Of a DNA stretch of 49,527 nucleotides, positions 9,216 through 17,626 are shown piece by piece (position 1 is the stretch's first letter; each line of letters opens with the position of its first letter). The notes below the pieces were generated by a model. That model had not been told where the DNA came from, ran no database searches, and saw only the letters and a list, made by a program, of their open reading frames with translations. Position numbers and translations under genes: made by a program. This DNA comes from Ornithomonoglobus_A sp045532455 (GTDB taxonomy: Bacteria > Bacillota > Clostridia > UBA1381). Where the stretch lies: the NCBI GenBank assembly GCA_045532455.1, contig JAZSFX010000025.1, forward strand, positions 1 through 49,527, read 5' to 3'.

Positions 9216-9293
9216 CAGTCTGTGTAAATTCGATATTGCGAGTTTTGAATCCATAGGATTTAACTGTTTGAGCAATAGAATTTAGACAGATTG
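9216..9293. repeat. Long imperfect palindrome between convergent murG and mazG
   Basis: Left arm CAGTCTGTGTAAATTC (9216-9231) pairs with 9278-9293 with two mismatches. Inside it TATTGC (9234-9239) pairs with GCAATA (9272-9277), and at the tip AATCC pairs with GGATT around ATA. Flanking AAAGGAAAAA (before) and TCCTTTTTC (after) may extend the fold. It fills nearly the whole gap between two converging genes. It may be a bidirectional terminator, since the plus strand ends in CCTTTTTC, or a small palindromic repeat element. Confidence 0.65.
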
Positions 9294-9303
9294 TCCTTTT
9301 TCT

Positions 9304-9996
9304 TTAGCCATTATTCTCTTTTTTTGAAAATCGTTCTATAAATTTGTTTGACTCCTCACTAAGTGCAATCTCAGGTGTAACACCTATGTTTCTTCCGAGT
9401 GCAGTTACATCAAAAATCAGTTTACCGTATATACGGTGAGCTTCCTTTTCGTCTGTTTCGTGCTTTATAGCGTCAAGCTCTTTTTGTATGCTATCATACA
9501 ATTCATCTTCTGTCTTTTCCTCATAATCAAAACCTTTAGCTTTTTTTAGGAGTTTTTCTGCTCTCATGAGTGCCGGCAGATAATTTGGCACGTCTAAAAG
9601 CACTTCTGTATCGGATTTAAGACCCTTCTCCTTTTTCTTATTCTTTTCCCAATTATCAAGTGCTTCTTCTTCATTGCCTGCTTTGTCCTCACCAAAAACG
9701 TGTGTATGACGTGATATAAGCTTGTTGCATATCTCCGCTACTACGTCATCAAAATCAAACGCACATCTCTCCTGCGCCATACGTGCGTGGAATACCACCT
9801 GCAAAAGCACATCGCCCAATTCGTTGGCAAAATCCTTGTCGGTACCGTTATCGAGCGCGTCAATAGCCTCGTAGCATTCTTCTATAAGGCTCTTTTTTAT
9901 GCTTTGGTGTGTTTGCACCTTATCCCACGGACATCCGTTTTCGCTTCTTAGTGTTACTATAATATCCTTTAAATCGTCAATGGTATATTTCTTCAT
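9304..9996 (-). CDS. mazG: Nucleoside triphosphate pyrophosphohydrolase MazG
   Basis: Hydrolyses NTPs and dNTPs to NMP and pyrophosphate; known in the family as a house-cleaning enzyme and a modulator of the starvation response. Seen: CPWDKVQTHQSIKKSLIEE near the N-terminus with the ExxE metal motif (EECYEA), then NELGDVLLQVVFHA supplying the second ExxD pair, HTHVFGEDKA, and PALMRAEKLLKKA leading into a second, partly degenerate MazG repeat. 230 residues matches the two-domain type. In Bacillus a MazG-domain gene also neighbours a SpoVB-like flippase; here the flippase is about 2.9 kb away, past the CorC-type gene and aroA. The 80-base gap upstream holds the terminator of the preceding gene. 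Confidence 0.93.
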   Translation of the reverse strand: MKKYTIDDLKDIIVTLRSENGCPWDKVQTHQSIKKSLIEECYEAIDALDNGTDKDFANELGDVLLQVVFHARMAQERCAFDFDDVVAEICNKLISRHTHVFGEDKAGNEEEALDNWEKNKKKEKGLKSDTEVLLDVPNYLPALMRAEKLLKKAKGFDYEEKTEDELYDSIQKELDAIKHETDEKEAHRIYGKLIFDVTALGRNIGVTPEIALSEESNKFIERFSKKENNG

Positions 9997-10028
9997 AAGT
10001 TATACCCCACCCTTTCTTTATTACAAAC

Positions 10029-10060
10029 AAACACTGAAAGAATTAAATCCCTCAGTGTTT
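10029..10060 (-). terminator. Rho-independent terminator after the CorC-type gene
   Basis: AAACACTGA (10029-10037) pairs with TCAGTGTTT (10052-10060). Read on the minus strand, the stem is followed by a T-rich run (TTTGTTTG). It lies just after the stop of the gene at 10077-11345. Confidence 0.6.
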
Positions 10061-10076
10061 GAAATAAGCTCATATA

Positions 10077-11345
10077 TTATTCTTCGTCCTCATCGCTTTC
10101 TTCGGTTTCCAATACAGTTATCATAACTTCCTCTACGTGTCGGGACTCTGTTTTTGTTACCTTGATGTGAAGATTTTTATATGTAAATTCTTCATCAACC
10201 TCAGGTATATGACCAAGATTTTCGGTAACCCATCCGCCTATTGTGGTTGAGTCGTCTTCCTCATCTGCAACAAGGTCGAACATTTCGAGTGTATCGTCAA
10301 GGTCGGCACTACCCATTACCTTGAATACATTTTCTGAAATTTCTTCTACTTCTTCTATAACCTCATCATGTTCATCCCATATTTCACCAACAAGCTCCTC
10401 TAAAATATCCTCAAGAGTTACTATACCGTCAGTTCCGCCATATTCGTCTACAATTATAGCCATATGAGATTTTTGCTTTTGCAAAATAGTCAAAAGCTCG
10501 GATATTTTCATAGATGGTATTACATAGACAGGTTCAGCCATTGCTTCTTCAATGCTTTTTCCGTTTGCCATTGCAAAGTGGAAGTCCTTTTGATTTAATA
10601 CACCGATAATATTATCTATACTATCGCGGTAAACAGGCAATCTTGAATATCCGCTTTCGTCAAATATACTCTTTACCTTTTCGTTATCCCACTCAATATC
10701 TACTGCAACAACGTCAACACGGTTTGTGTGTATATCCATTACTTCTATGTCGTTAAATTCTATTGCATTACGTATAAGCTCACTCTCGTGTACGTCTATT
10801 TCACCATCGTTTTGTGCTTCTTCTACCATTGTAAGAAGTTCTTCTTCGGTTACTCCCCTGTCGTCGGTTATTTTAACTACCTTATAAACCAACTTCTGCC
10901 ACAAAAGGAACAAAAAGTTTAAAGGTGTAAGCAATATAACGATTGCATTCAGCATTGGTGCTGAAAACATTGCAAACTTTTCGGGAAAGTTCTTTGCAAG
11001 ACTTTTTGGAGTGATTTCACCAAAAATCAGAATAACTATCGTAAGTACCACTGTTGATATCGAAACACCTTTATCGCCCAATAAATCAACAAATAATACT
11101 GCCGCAATAGATGATGCCGCAATATTTACGATATTATTACCTATAAGTATTGTCGAAATAAGCTTGTCGTAATTTTCTGAAAGCTTAACTACAAGTTTGG
11201 CTTTCTTGTTGCCATCACTCGCTAAGTTCTTCATACGTATGCGACTCATACTAGAAAATGCAGTCTCCGATGCCGAAAAATACGCAGAAAATAAGATTAA
11301 TACAGCTAAAAACAGAATAATCCACGTCATACTGTCACTGTCCAT
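10077..11345 (-). CDS. CNNM/CBS/CorC-HlyC domain membrane protein (putative divalent cation exporter)
   Basis: Member of the HlyC/CorC (TlyC) family, linked in several bacteria to Mg2+ or other cation efflux or resistance. Domains in order: an N-terminal CNNM (DUF21) membrane region of about four helices (residues 1-150, with SAYFSASETAFSSM), two CBS modules (about 205-325, containing VLNQKDFHF and IVDEYGGTDGIVTLEDILEELVG), and a C-terminal CorC_HlyC domain (about 340-410) ending in an acidic tail. 422 residues is the family norm. The start has GGAGGT 12 bases upstream and a near-perfect sigma-A promoter (11406-11434). Ion specificity cannot be read from the sequence. Confidence 0.92.
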   Translation of the reverse strand: MDSDSMTWIILFLAVLILFSAYFSASETAFSSMSRIRMKNLASDGNKKAKLVVKLSENYDKLISTILIGNNIVNIAASSIAAVLFVDLLGDKGVSISTVVLTIVILIFGEITPKSLAKNFPEKFAMFSAPMLNAIVILLTPLNFLFLLWQKLVYKVVKITDDRGVTEEELLTMVEEAQNDGEIDVHESELIRNAIEFNDIEVMDIHTNRVDVVAVDIEWDNEKVKSIFDESGYSRLPVYRDSIDNIIGVLNQKDFHFAMANGKSIEEAMAEPVYVIPSMKISELLTILQKQKSHMAIIVDEYGGTDGIVTLEDILEELVGEIWDEHDEVIEEVEEISENVFKVMGSADLDDTLEMFDLVADEEDDSTTIGGWVTENLGHIPEVDEEFTYKNLHIKVTKTESRHVEEVMITVLETEESDEDEE

Positions 11346-11405
11346 TGTATTATTAATACCTCCGTAAAATAAATATTTTTTATCAAAAAACGATAAATCA
11401 CAATG

Positions 11406-11434
11406 ATTATATCAAAAACACAGCATAATGTCAA
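11406..11434 (-). promoter_or_regulatory. Sigma-A promoter of the CorC-type gene
   Basis: On the minus strand TTGACA (11429-11434), a 17-nt spacer and TATAAT (11406-11411), with TGA just before the -10 (extended -10). This matches the consensus exactly. Confidence 0.8.
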
Positions 11435-11481
11435 GTGAATTTTATAACTAATGCACGTTTTTTGCCATATTTTACATTTTA

Positions 11482-12756
11482 TTAACCATTTTTTAAAGAA
11501 TTAAGCTCGTCAAAAAAGTTCGGGTACGATATTGCAACACACTTTTCGTCATCAAGAGTGCACTTATCATCAATAAACTGTGCCAATATCGCAAGGCTCA
11601 TTGCCATACGGTGATCGCCATATGTCTTAAAATCAGCACCTGTGAGATGTTTGTTACCGTTTATTATCATTCCATCATCAGTTTCGGTAATATCCGCACC
11701 GCATTTTTTGAATTCGCAGGCTATAGCTCTTATTCTGTTTGTTTCCTTAACCTTAAGCTCTGATGCGTCTTTTATAACTGTTTTACCCTCTGCAAAGAGT
11801 GCTGCTACTGCAATAATTGGTATTTCGTCGATTAATCTTGGAATTATATCTCCCTCAATCACTGTTCCATAGAGCTTTGACGTTTTCACTCTTATATCTG
11901 CAACTTTTTCGCCTGCCGAAATTCTTTCGTTTAATATTTCGAGGTTTGCACCCATATTAATTAAAACGTCGATTATTCCCGTACGTGTGGGATTAATGCC
12001 TACACTCTTTATTGTAAGGCACGAGTCCGGTAAAATTGCACCCAAAACCATAAAGAATGCAGCAGATGAAATATCCGACGGAACTTCTATGTTTTGCGGT
12101 GTTAGCTTTTCGGTATAGCCTACGTGTATGTCAAGACCGTTGACGCTGATATTTGCACCCATTGCCGATAACATAAGCTCTGTATGGTCGCGCGATTTTT
12201 CCTTTTCGTGTATCACAGTTTCACCATTAGCATAAAGTGCTGATAATATGATTGCACTTTTTACCTGAGCCGAGGCAACTTTCATTGTATAGTCCATTCC
12301 TCTGAGCTCTGACGGTGAGATTTTTAACGGACAATAATTTCCCTCAATTTTTGCGCCCATCAAAGATAGCGGCTCACAAACACGGTTCATTGGCCTTTTA
12401 CATATTGAGTCATCTCCCGTTATGGAGGTTTCAAATACCTGACCGCTCAGAATTCCGCACAACAGTCTTGTTGTTGTTCCGCTATTACCTGTGTATAACT
12501 GTCCCTGCGGCTTTGATAAGCCTCTTAAGCCTTTGCCTTCTACTCTGACATTTGTTCCGTCTATGTCTATCTTTATGCCCATCTTGCGAAAACAGTCTAT
12601 AGTAGCAAGACAATCCTCACCGTTTAAAAATCCGCTGATATTGCTTACACCATCGCAAAGAGCGCCAAGCATTATTGCTCTGTGTGAAATCGATTTATCT
12701 CCAGGTACAGTTATATCTCCATTTGCACGGTTTATCTTATCTATTTTAAAACTCAT
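11482..12756 (-). CDS. aroA: 3-phosphoshikimate 1-carboxyvinyltransferase (EPSP synthase)
   Basis: Sixth step of the shikimate pathway: transfers enolpyruvyl from PEP to shikimate 3-phosphate. Seen: PGDKSISHRA near residue 18, the GNSGTTTRLLCG motif (PEP and inhibitor site), SAQVKSAIILSAL, RDHTELML, the second-domain DEIPIIAVAALFAEG, KVKETNRI and TYGDHRMAMSLAI. I chose the ATG at 12756 (424 residues, GAAGGG ribosome site) over an upstream TTG at 12786, because family members begin near this point. No other shikimate gene is adjacent. It is divergent from the flippase gene. Confidence 0.96.
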   Translation of the reverse strand: MSFKIDKINRANGDITVPGDKSISHRAIMLGALCDGVSNISGFLNGEDCLATIDCFRKMGIKIDIDGTNVRVEGKGLRGLSKPQGQLYTGNSGTTTRLLCGILSGQVFETSITGDDSICKRPMNRVCEPLSLMGAKIEGNYCPLKISPSELRGMDYTMKVASAQVKSAIILSALYANGETVIHEKEKSRDHTELMLSAMGANISVNGLDIHVGYTEKLTPQNIEVPSDISSAAFFMVLGAILPDSCLTIKSVGINPTRTGIIDVLINMGANLEILNERISAGEKVADIRVKTSKLYGTVIEGDIIPRLIDEIPIIAVAALFAEGKTVIKDASELKVKETNRIRAIACEFKKCGADITETDDGMIINGNKHLTGADFKTYGDHRMAMSLAILAQFIDDKCTLDDEKCVAISYPNFFDELNSLKNG

Positions 12757-12823
12757 TTTTTCATCTGCCCTTCTATTGATTTGCAACCACTATGATGATT
12801 TTGCCATTAAATGTAATAATTTG

Positions 12824-12852
12824 ATTATATCACAAATATTTATAAAATACAA
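12824..12852 (-). promoter_or_regulatory. Sigma-A promoter of aroA
   Basis: Minus strand TTGTAT (12847-12852), 17-nt spacer, TATAAT (12824-12829), with TGA before the -10. It lies in the short gap between divergent aroA and the flippase gene. Confidence 0.65.
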
Positions 12853-12870
12853 GAGGGGTGGATTGACTTA

Positions 12871-14394
12871 ATGAAAAAACAAAGCTTTGTTACAGGAGCG
12901 GTTATTCTGATGATTGCAAATGCCATTTCTAAAATATTAGGTGCAGTTTTTAAGATACCACTTACATATATACTAAAAGAAGAAGGAATGGCAGTATATA
13001 ACAGTGCATTCCAGATATATATACTATTCTTATCGTTTGTAATATCGGGACTTCCTTTTGCCCTTTCCAAACTTGTGAGCGAATACAGTGCAAAAAAAGA
13101 AAAGCATATGGTGAGTGCGACCGTATCTGTTTCATCTGCAATGCTTTTGGTAATAGGCGTTATCGGCAGCCTGATTTTATATCTGGGTGCAGACTTTTTT
13201 GCACTTGCTTTGAAAGAGTCGAAGGCGGTATTTGCAATAAAGATGATTTCACCGTCTGTTTTTTTTGTTGCGCTAAGCTCAGTTTACAAGAATTATTTTC
13301 AGGGTATATCAAATATGATACCCACTGCAATGTCTCAGGTTGCAGAAGCAGTTATAAAGCTATGCGCAGGCTTTTTTCTTGCACTTTACTTTATACATAC
13401 AGGCACAGAAAAAGCCGCCGGCGGTGCTGCACTTGGTGTGAGTATAGGCGAAGCTATTGCAACGCTCATCTTATTTTTACTATATATTATACTCAGGAAA
13501 GAACGTGCAAAATCGACACTTATGCAAAAGAAAACTGTTTTATCTGAGCTATGCGCTATTGCTATACCGCTTCTTTTTGCGTCGGTAATTTCTTCTATGC
13601 TCTCTGTTGTTGATACTACAACAATACGCTCCTATCTTTTAAAATATGGACATAGCATTGATGAGGCACGTTTTATTTACGGTGCATACAGCGGTTATGC
13701 TCTTACGCTTTTTCATCTTCCTGTGGGAATATTGGCAACGCTCAGTGTGAGTATTCTGCCGCTTATTGCAGGCTCTGTTGCAATAGGTGATATGCAAAAA
13801 GCAAAAAGAGCCTCCTATGCCGCGCTAAAGCTGACCACTATTCTGAGTTTACCGTGCGCAGTTGCCATTTACTTTATGGGCGGTGAAATGCTCGATATTC
13901 TCTTTAAAAACACATACTCTGCAACAATGCTCAAATTTGTTTCTCCGTGTGTTTTATTTTTGTGTGTGGCGCAAATATCAGGCGCAATAACACAATCATC
14001 AGGTAAAATTCTGCAATCCTTTTTGTGTGCACTTGTCGCCTCTGTTATTAAGCTGATACTCTATTTTATTCTTATACCCAAAATGAGTATATATGGTGCT
14101 ATAATGAGTGCTGACATTGCGTATTTTATTTATATGATACTATCATTAATACTTACAAAAAAAGTAATAGGCGTAAAATACAGTTTTACCGATATGGTGT
14201 TAAAGCCTGCCATAAGTGCTATTGTAATGATTGTTGTTCTATGCCTTATACAAAAACCGCTTGAGTATCATACGAATAACGTGTATGTGCTCACAATATT
14301 AAAATGTGCATTTTGCGGCAGCGCATATGTTTTAACACTTGTTTTAACAGGCGGCGTTTCAGTTAAGGAAATTAAGAAAATGTTTAGGGGTTAA
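12871..14394 (+). CDS. SpoVB/MurJ-family lipid-linked polysaccharide flippase
   Basis: MOP-superfamily membrane protein of 507 residues with about 14 hydrophobic segments. The start KKQSFVTGAVILMIANAISKILGAVFKIPL is split here into its typical parts: a short basic N-terminus, TGAVILMIAN, and ISKILGAVFKIPL. The family includes SpoVB (spore cortex) and MurJ-type lipid II flippases. Seen also: GVSIGEAIATLILF near the middle, GILATLSVSILPLIAGS, and ISGAITQSSGK toward the end. The AGAGGGGTGG ribosome site precedes the ATG. Its closeness to mazG and to a peptidoglycan operon supports a cell-wall or spore role. Whether it serves growth or sporulation is not decided. Confidence 0.88.
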   Translation: MKKQSFVTGAVILMIANAISKILGAVFKIPLTYILKEEGMAVYNSAFQIYILFLSFVISGLPFALSKLVSEYSAKKEKHMVSATVSVSSAMLLVIGVIGSLILYLGADFFALALKESKAVFAIKMISPSVFFVALSSVYKNYFQGISNMIPTAMSQVAEAVIKLCAGFFLALYFIHTGTEKAAGGAALGVSIGEAIATLILFLLYIILRKERAKSTLMQKKTVLSELCAIAIPLLFASVISSMLSVVDTTTIRSYLLKYGHSIDEARFIYGAYSGYALTLFHLPVGILATLSVSILPLIAGSVAIGDMQKAKRASYAALKLTTILSLPCAVAIYFMGGEMLDILFKNTYSATMLKFVSPCVLFLCVAQISGAITQSSGKILQSFLCALVASVIKLILYFILIPKMSIYGAIMSADIAYFIYMILSLILTKKVIGVKYSFTDMVLKPAISAIVMIVVLCLIQKPLEYHTNNVYVLTILKCAFCGSAYVLTLVLTGGVSVKEIKKMFRG

Positions 14395-14424
14395 AAAAAA
14401 GAGAAACTGTTTTTTCAGTTTCTC
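14393..14424 (-). terminator. Terminator of the PurF-like gene
   Basis: GAGAAACTG (14401-14409) pairs perfectly with CAGTTTCTC (14416-14424). Read on the minus strand, eight Ts follow (complement of 14393-14400). It may also stop plus-strand transcription of the flippase gene, though the plus-side T-tract is poor. Confidence 0.85.
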
Positions 14425-14432
14425 ATGTATTA

Positions 14433-15839
14433 TTATTCTTTACCATTCCAGCAGTATGTGCACAATTTGCACTCAGGCAAGCCGATTGTTTCTATCATAT
14501 CGTCAAGTCTGTGGAATTTAAGAGACGTAAATTTTAACTCCTTACATATCTGCTCCAACATTTCCTTATAGTTCTGACTCTCGGGATTAGCATAATCCTT
14601 AAGTACCTCATCGGAAACATTATCACCCTCACGTTCTCTTATGACACGTCTTGCAATTAAATCAAGTTCGGATTTTGAACGCGAGAAATTAAGATATTTA
14701 CAACCGAACAAAATAGGCGGACATGCCGGTCTTATGTGTACTTCCTTTGCACCGCTGTTATATAAAAATTCAGCAGTTTCGCGAAGTTGTGTTCCTCTTA
14801 CAATGGAATCGTCTATAAGAAGCAGCCTCTTATCCTTAATAAGTTCATTTACAGGTATAAGCTTCATCTTTGCAACGTCATTCCGTTCCTTCTGATTCTG
14901 AGGCATAAACGACCTTGACCATGTTGGTGTGTATTTTATAAACGGTCTTGCATACTGCACGCCCGATTGGTTTGCATAGCCTATTGCATGGGCAATACCT
15001 GAGTCGGGAATTCCGGCAACTACGTCGGGAGTTACATCATCACGCTCTGCAAGCTTTCTGCCGCAACGGTAACGCATATTTTCTACATTTATTCCCTCGT
15101 AGCAAGAGGTTGGATATCCATAATATACCCACAGGAATGAGCAGATTTTCATATCTTCAAGTGCAGGTGAGACAGTTTCTACACTATCGGGAGTTATATA
15201 CACAATTTCACCCGGTCCGAGATTTTTGTAATCGCTATATCCAAGGTTAACGTATGCAAAGCTCTCGAATGATGCACAAAAACCGTCATCATTTTTACCT
15301 ATAATAATAGGTGTTCGTCCCAATCTGTCGCGCGCCGCGTACATACCGTCTGCAGTAAGAATCAGTATCGACATTGAGCCTTTAATTAATTTTTGTACAT
15401 TCTTTATACCGTCAACAATAGTTTGCTCGTGATTTATTATTGCCGCCACCATTTCGGTCTGGTTTATATTACCGCCACTCATCTCCAGAAAATGCGGTGT
15501 ACCGTTGGAATATGTCATTTCTAACAGTTCATCCATATTCTCTATATATCCGACAGTGGTTATTGCAAAATTACCCAAATGTGAGCGAACAATAAGCGGT
15601 TGAGGCTCGTTATCCGAAATACAGCCTATACCGGAGTTACCCTCCATTTCCACTACATCACGTTCAAACTTAGTACGAAAAGGTGAATTTGAAATGTTAT
15701 GAATTGCTCTGTTAAAGCCTTTTTCGCCATAAACCACCATACCGCCCTTTTTTGTTCCTAAATGCGAATGATAATCTATACCGAAAAATAAGTCAAACAC
15801 ACAACTTCTCTTAGATATTACGCCAAATAATCCTCCCAT
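14433..15839 (-). CDS. PurF-like amidophosphoribosyltransferase homologue lacking the N-terminal cysteine nucleophile
   Basis: A two-domain protein of the PurF family: N-terminal class II glutamine amidotransferase (Ntn) fold and C-terminal phosphoribosyltransferase. PurF normally makes phosphoribosylamine from PRPP and glutamine in the first purine step. The PRPP loop is intact (LLLIDDSIVRGTQ, Asp343-Asp344). Cys233, Cys380 and C-terminal Cys457/460/463 lie where Bacillus-type PurF has its 4Fe-4S ligands. The protein starts MGGLFGVIS: Gly2-Gly3 stands where active PurF exposes Cys1, and no other Cys occurs before residue 13. The ATG at 15839 has AAAGGGGAG five bases upstream; the ATG at 15857 lies before that site and adds only KRGDT. 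Glutaminase activity should therefore be absent; ammonia use or another role is possible. No other pur gene is nearby. Confidence 0.85.
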   Translation of the reverse strand: MGGLFGVISKRSCVFDLFFGIDYHSHLGTKKGGMVVYGEKGFNRAIHNISNSPFRTKFERDVVEMEGNSGIGCISDNEPQPLIVRSHLGNFAITTVGYIENMDELLEMTYSNGTPHFLEMSGGNINQTEMVAAIINHEQTIVDGIKNVQKLIKGSMSILILTADGMYAARDRLGRTPIIIGKNDDGFCASFESFAYVNLGYSDYKNLGPGEIVYITPDSVETVSPALEDMKICSFLWVYYGYPTSCYEGINVENMRYRCGRKLAERDDVTPDVVAGIPDSGIAHAIGYANQSGVQYARPFIKYTPTWSRSFMPQNQKERNDVAKMKLIPVNELIKDKRLLLIDDSIVRGTQLRETAEFLYNSGAKEVHIRPACPPILFGCKYLNFSRSKSELDLIARRVIREREGDNVSDEVLKDYANPESQNYKEMLEQICKELKFTSLKFHRLDDMIETIGLPECKLCTYCWNGKE

Positions 15840-15879
15840 AGTGTCTCCCCTTTTCATCTGAAAGCTATATGTAAAATAT

Positions 15880-15895
15880 CAGGGAATACTCCCTG
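15880..15895 (-). promoter_or_regulatory. Inverted repeat at the PurF-like gene's transcription start
   Basis: CAGGGA (15880-15885) and TCCCTG (15890-15895) flank four bases, directly downstream of the -10 box. The position suggests an operator or a short leader hairpin. It does not resemble the known PurBox. Confidence 0.4.
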
Positions 15896-15900
15896 TATTT

Positions 15901-15929
15901 ATTATATATCTTTTTATGCTAAAATTCAA
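15901..15929 (-). promoter_or_regulatory. Sigma-A promoter of the PurF-like gene
   Basis: Minus strand TTGAAT (15924-15929), 17-nt spacer, TATAAT (15901-15906). Confidence 0.7.
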
Positions 15930-16016
15930 GTCTTTTTGCACAACTATTTTTTAATGAGCAAAAAAATAATTACTTTATATTAAAAAATATTGTTTGTTAT
16001 TACTAAAAACTAATAA

Positions 16017-16403
16017 CTATCTGCCTACAACCGCACCCAGAATACTGCACGCAAAAGCACCGCCGCACATTGCCATGAAACGAATGTTAAAGAGAATATT
16101 GCCATCTTTTATGAGCGAGCATATAATGAGTAAGAGTAAATACAGTGCACACTGACACAGACAATTAATCAAGATTTTTGAGCCGGATATACGCGCACAT
16201 ATTATTGAGCCCATTATAAGTGCTATAGCCACACCAACATATACCGCAATATTAAGAACGCTCTGTGATATATCGGCAAAATACATTATTACTGATACGA
16301 CTAAAATAACAAATACCGAGATTATGATACTTGCTAAAAGTCCCTTTAAAATACCTCTTAATGACAACAAAAAACCCTCCTCATATAACCTGTTTTTATA
16401 CAA
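16017..16403 (-). CDS. Small TIGR04086-type membrane protein
   Basis: 128-residue protein with about four hydrophobic segments (roughly residues 14-37, 40-62, 72-95 and 101-125) and Gly-rich helix faces. Proteins of this kind are commonly found directly after yajC in Clostridia and are grouped as TIGR04086 (YrzE-like); function unknown. Here it also follows yajC on the same strand, 29 bases away, so the two are probably co-transcribed. In many Clostridia a short cysteine-rich peptide gene (SCIFF) follows next. The 160 bases downstream contain no cysteine-rich frame, so it is absent here. Confidence 0.75.
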   Translation of the reverse strand: MYKNRLYEEGFLLSLRGILKGLLASIIISVFVILVVSVIMYFADISQSVLNIAVYVGVAIALIMGSIICARISGSKILINCLCQCALYLLLLIICSLIKDGNILFNIRFMAMCGGAFACSILGAVVGR

Positions 16404-16432
16404 ATATATGAGAAGGCAGTAAAATTAATTAC

Positions 16433-16792
16433 TTATTTTTGCTCTATTGTTTTTATAGCATCTCTTTCGAATTTTATATAGCTTTTTTCTGTAGGTGTAC
16501 CCACGTTGCCTGTTTCGATTATAACAGTGTTATCCTTTATACTGTGTACCTTACCTACAATTCCGCCTATTGTTGCAACCTTGTCGCCAACCTTCATTTT
16601 GCTGATTTGAGCTTTTAGTTCCTTTTCCTTTTTACGTTGCGGTCTTATAAGCATAAAATACATCAGGGCAATAATAGCAACAAGCGGTAGTATCTGAACA
16701 ATACCTGCCATTATAGGTGAAACCTCGCCCTGAGCCTGGGGCATACTATTGGCTGCACTTTCTGCATAAGCAACAATTCCAAATAAATTCAT
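16433..16792 (-). CDS. yajC: Preprotein translocase accessory subunit YajC
   Basis: Single-span membrane protein associated with the SecDF accessory complex of the Sec translocon. Seen: a short Ala/Glu-rich extracytoplasmic N-terminus, one membrane helix at about residues 30-48, then the diagnostic LIRPQRKKEKEL and the KVGDKVATIGGIVGKV beta-domain. 119 residues is slightly long because of the N-terminal extension. The start has GGAG upstream, and a sigma-A promoter with a 9-bp inverted repeat lies in the leader. No secD, secF, tgt or queA neighbours are present. Confidence 0.94.
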   Translation of the reverse strand: MNLFGIVAYAESAANSMPQAQGEVSPIMAGIVQILPLVAIIALMYFMLIRPQRKKEKELKAQISKMKVGDKVATIGGIVGKVHSIKDNTVIIETGNVGTPTEKSYIKFERDAIKTIEQK

Positions 16793-16821
16793 AATTATAT
16801 TTCTCCTTTTTGTTTTTTTAC

Positions 16822-16844
16822 GATTTTACATATTTTGTAAAATC
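16822..16844 (-). promoter_or_regulatory. 9-bp inverted repeat in the yajC leader
   Basis: GATTTTACA (16822-16830) and TGTAAAATC (16836-16844) are perfectly complementary around a 5-nt loop, between the yajC promoter and its ribosome site. It may be an operator or a 5' hairpin. Confidence 0.45.
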
Positions 16845-16858
16845 TTTATTATGCAATT

Positions 16859-16887
16859 ATTATACCATTAACACAACTAATTTTCAA
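16859..16887 (-). promoter_or_regulatory. Sigma-A promoter of yajC
   Basis: Minus strand TTGAAA (16882-16887), 17-nt spacer, TATAAT (16859-16864). Confidence 0.7.
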
Positions 16888-16903
16888 GTGGTTTTTAGAT
16901 TTT

Positions 16904-17548
16904 TCATAAAATGTTAATATTTCGTATACCCTCTGCCATCGAAACAAGCTTCTCACCCTCAGCAACAAGTTCACCGTGCTCTTTTATGTGATTGGTGTTT
17001 ATGCTGCTCGTCTGTGAAGAATTAGAATACTCATTTAATATATTAAGATTTTTACCAAGCATTTTCTCGTATTGCGCAAAGCGCTCGTTTATCAGCAGCA
17101 TATAACAATATGTACCGTTATAGTTATACAACGTACTGTCCTGATGAATAAAGTTATCCATCAAAGCCAACGCCTTACACACATCCTCAAAATCACTGAA
17201 TTTATATATGTTAAAAATCTCTTTCTTTTTTACACCTGTTTTATTCTTTGGTGTTGCATTAATGTGTCGTGCATTTTTTAGTTCTTCTTTTGTATACTTT
17301 CTTTTGAATACAGACTTGCTTATTGTAATGCTCATTCCCTCGTCGTGTTCTTTTGCCTCTATTATTATATTACCGCTATACGGATTAAAATCCGTTTCTT
17401 CGCTTATAGTATCCATCAATTTTAAAATAAAGGAACGAAGTACACCTCTGTCCGTTGCAAGTTCTTTTTTGCTTACCGAAAAATCTTCAAAATCCATATT
17501 TGACAATAATATTCTGAGTTTATTGCGGTCTAATCTTTCAATATGCAT
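16904..17548 (-). CDS. mecA: ClpC adaptor protein MecA
   Basis: Adaptor that delivers substrates to the ClpCP protease; in Bacillus it controls competence (ComK) and sporulation. Seen: the N-terminal substrate-binding domain (MHIERLDRNKLRILLSNMDF and the SKKEL segment, residues 1-85), an unstructured basic linker (about 90-110, KNTPKNKTGVKK-like), and a C-terminal domain with FSDFEDVCKAL and YCYMLLI. About 214 residues is normal. I moved the start to the ATG at 17548, with GAGGTGAGG just upstream; a GTG at 17557 would lie inside that site. No competence genes are close by. Confidence 0.85.
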   Translation of the reverse strand: MHIERLDRNKLRILLSNMDFEDFSVSKKELATDRGVLRSFILKLMDTISEETDFNPYSGNIIIEAKEHDEGMSITISKSVFKRKYTKEELKNARHINATPKNKTGVKKKEIFNIYKFSDFEDVCKALALMDNFIHQDSTLYNYNGTYCYMLLINERFAQYEKMLGKNLNILNEYSNSSQTSSINTNHIKEHGELVAEGEKLVSMAEGIRNINIL

Positions 17549-17626
17549 ATGCCTCACCTCTTTATAACATTATACTACACTTTTTGAATTTTGGGAATAC
17601 TTTTTCTTAATATTTTTTTCATAAAT

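Noticed and set aside
15840..16016. Possible SCIFF-like cysteine-rich peptide gene after the TIGR04086-type gene
   Set aside because: None of the frames holds a cysteine-rich peptide.
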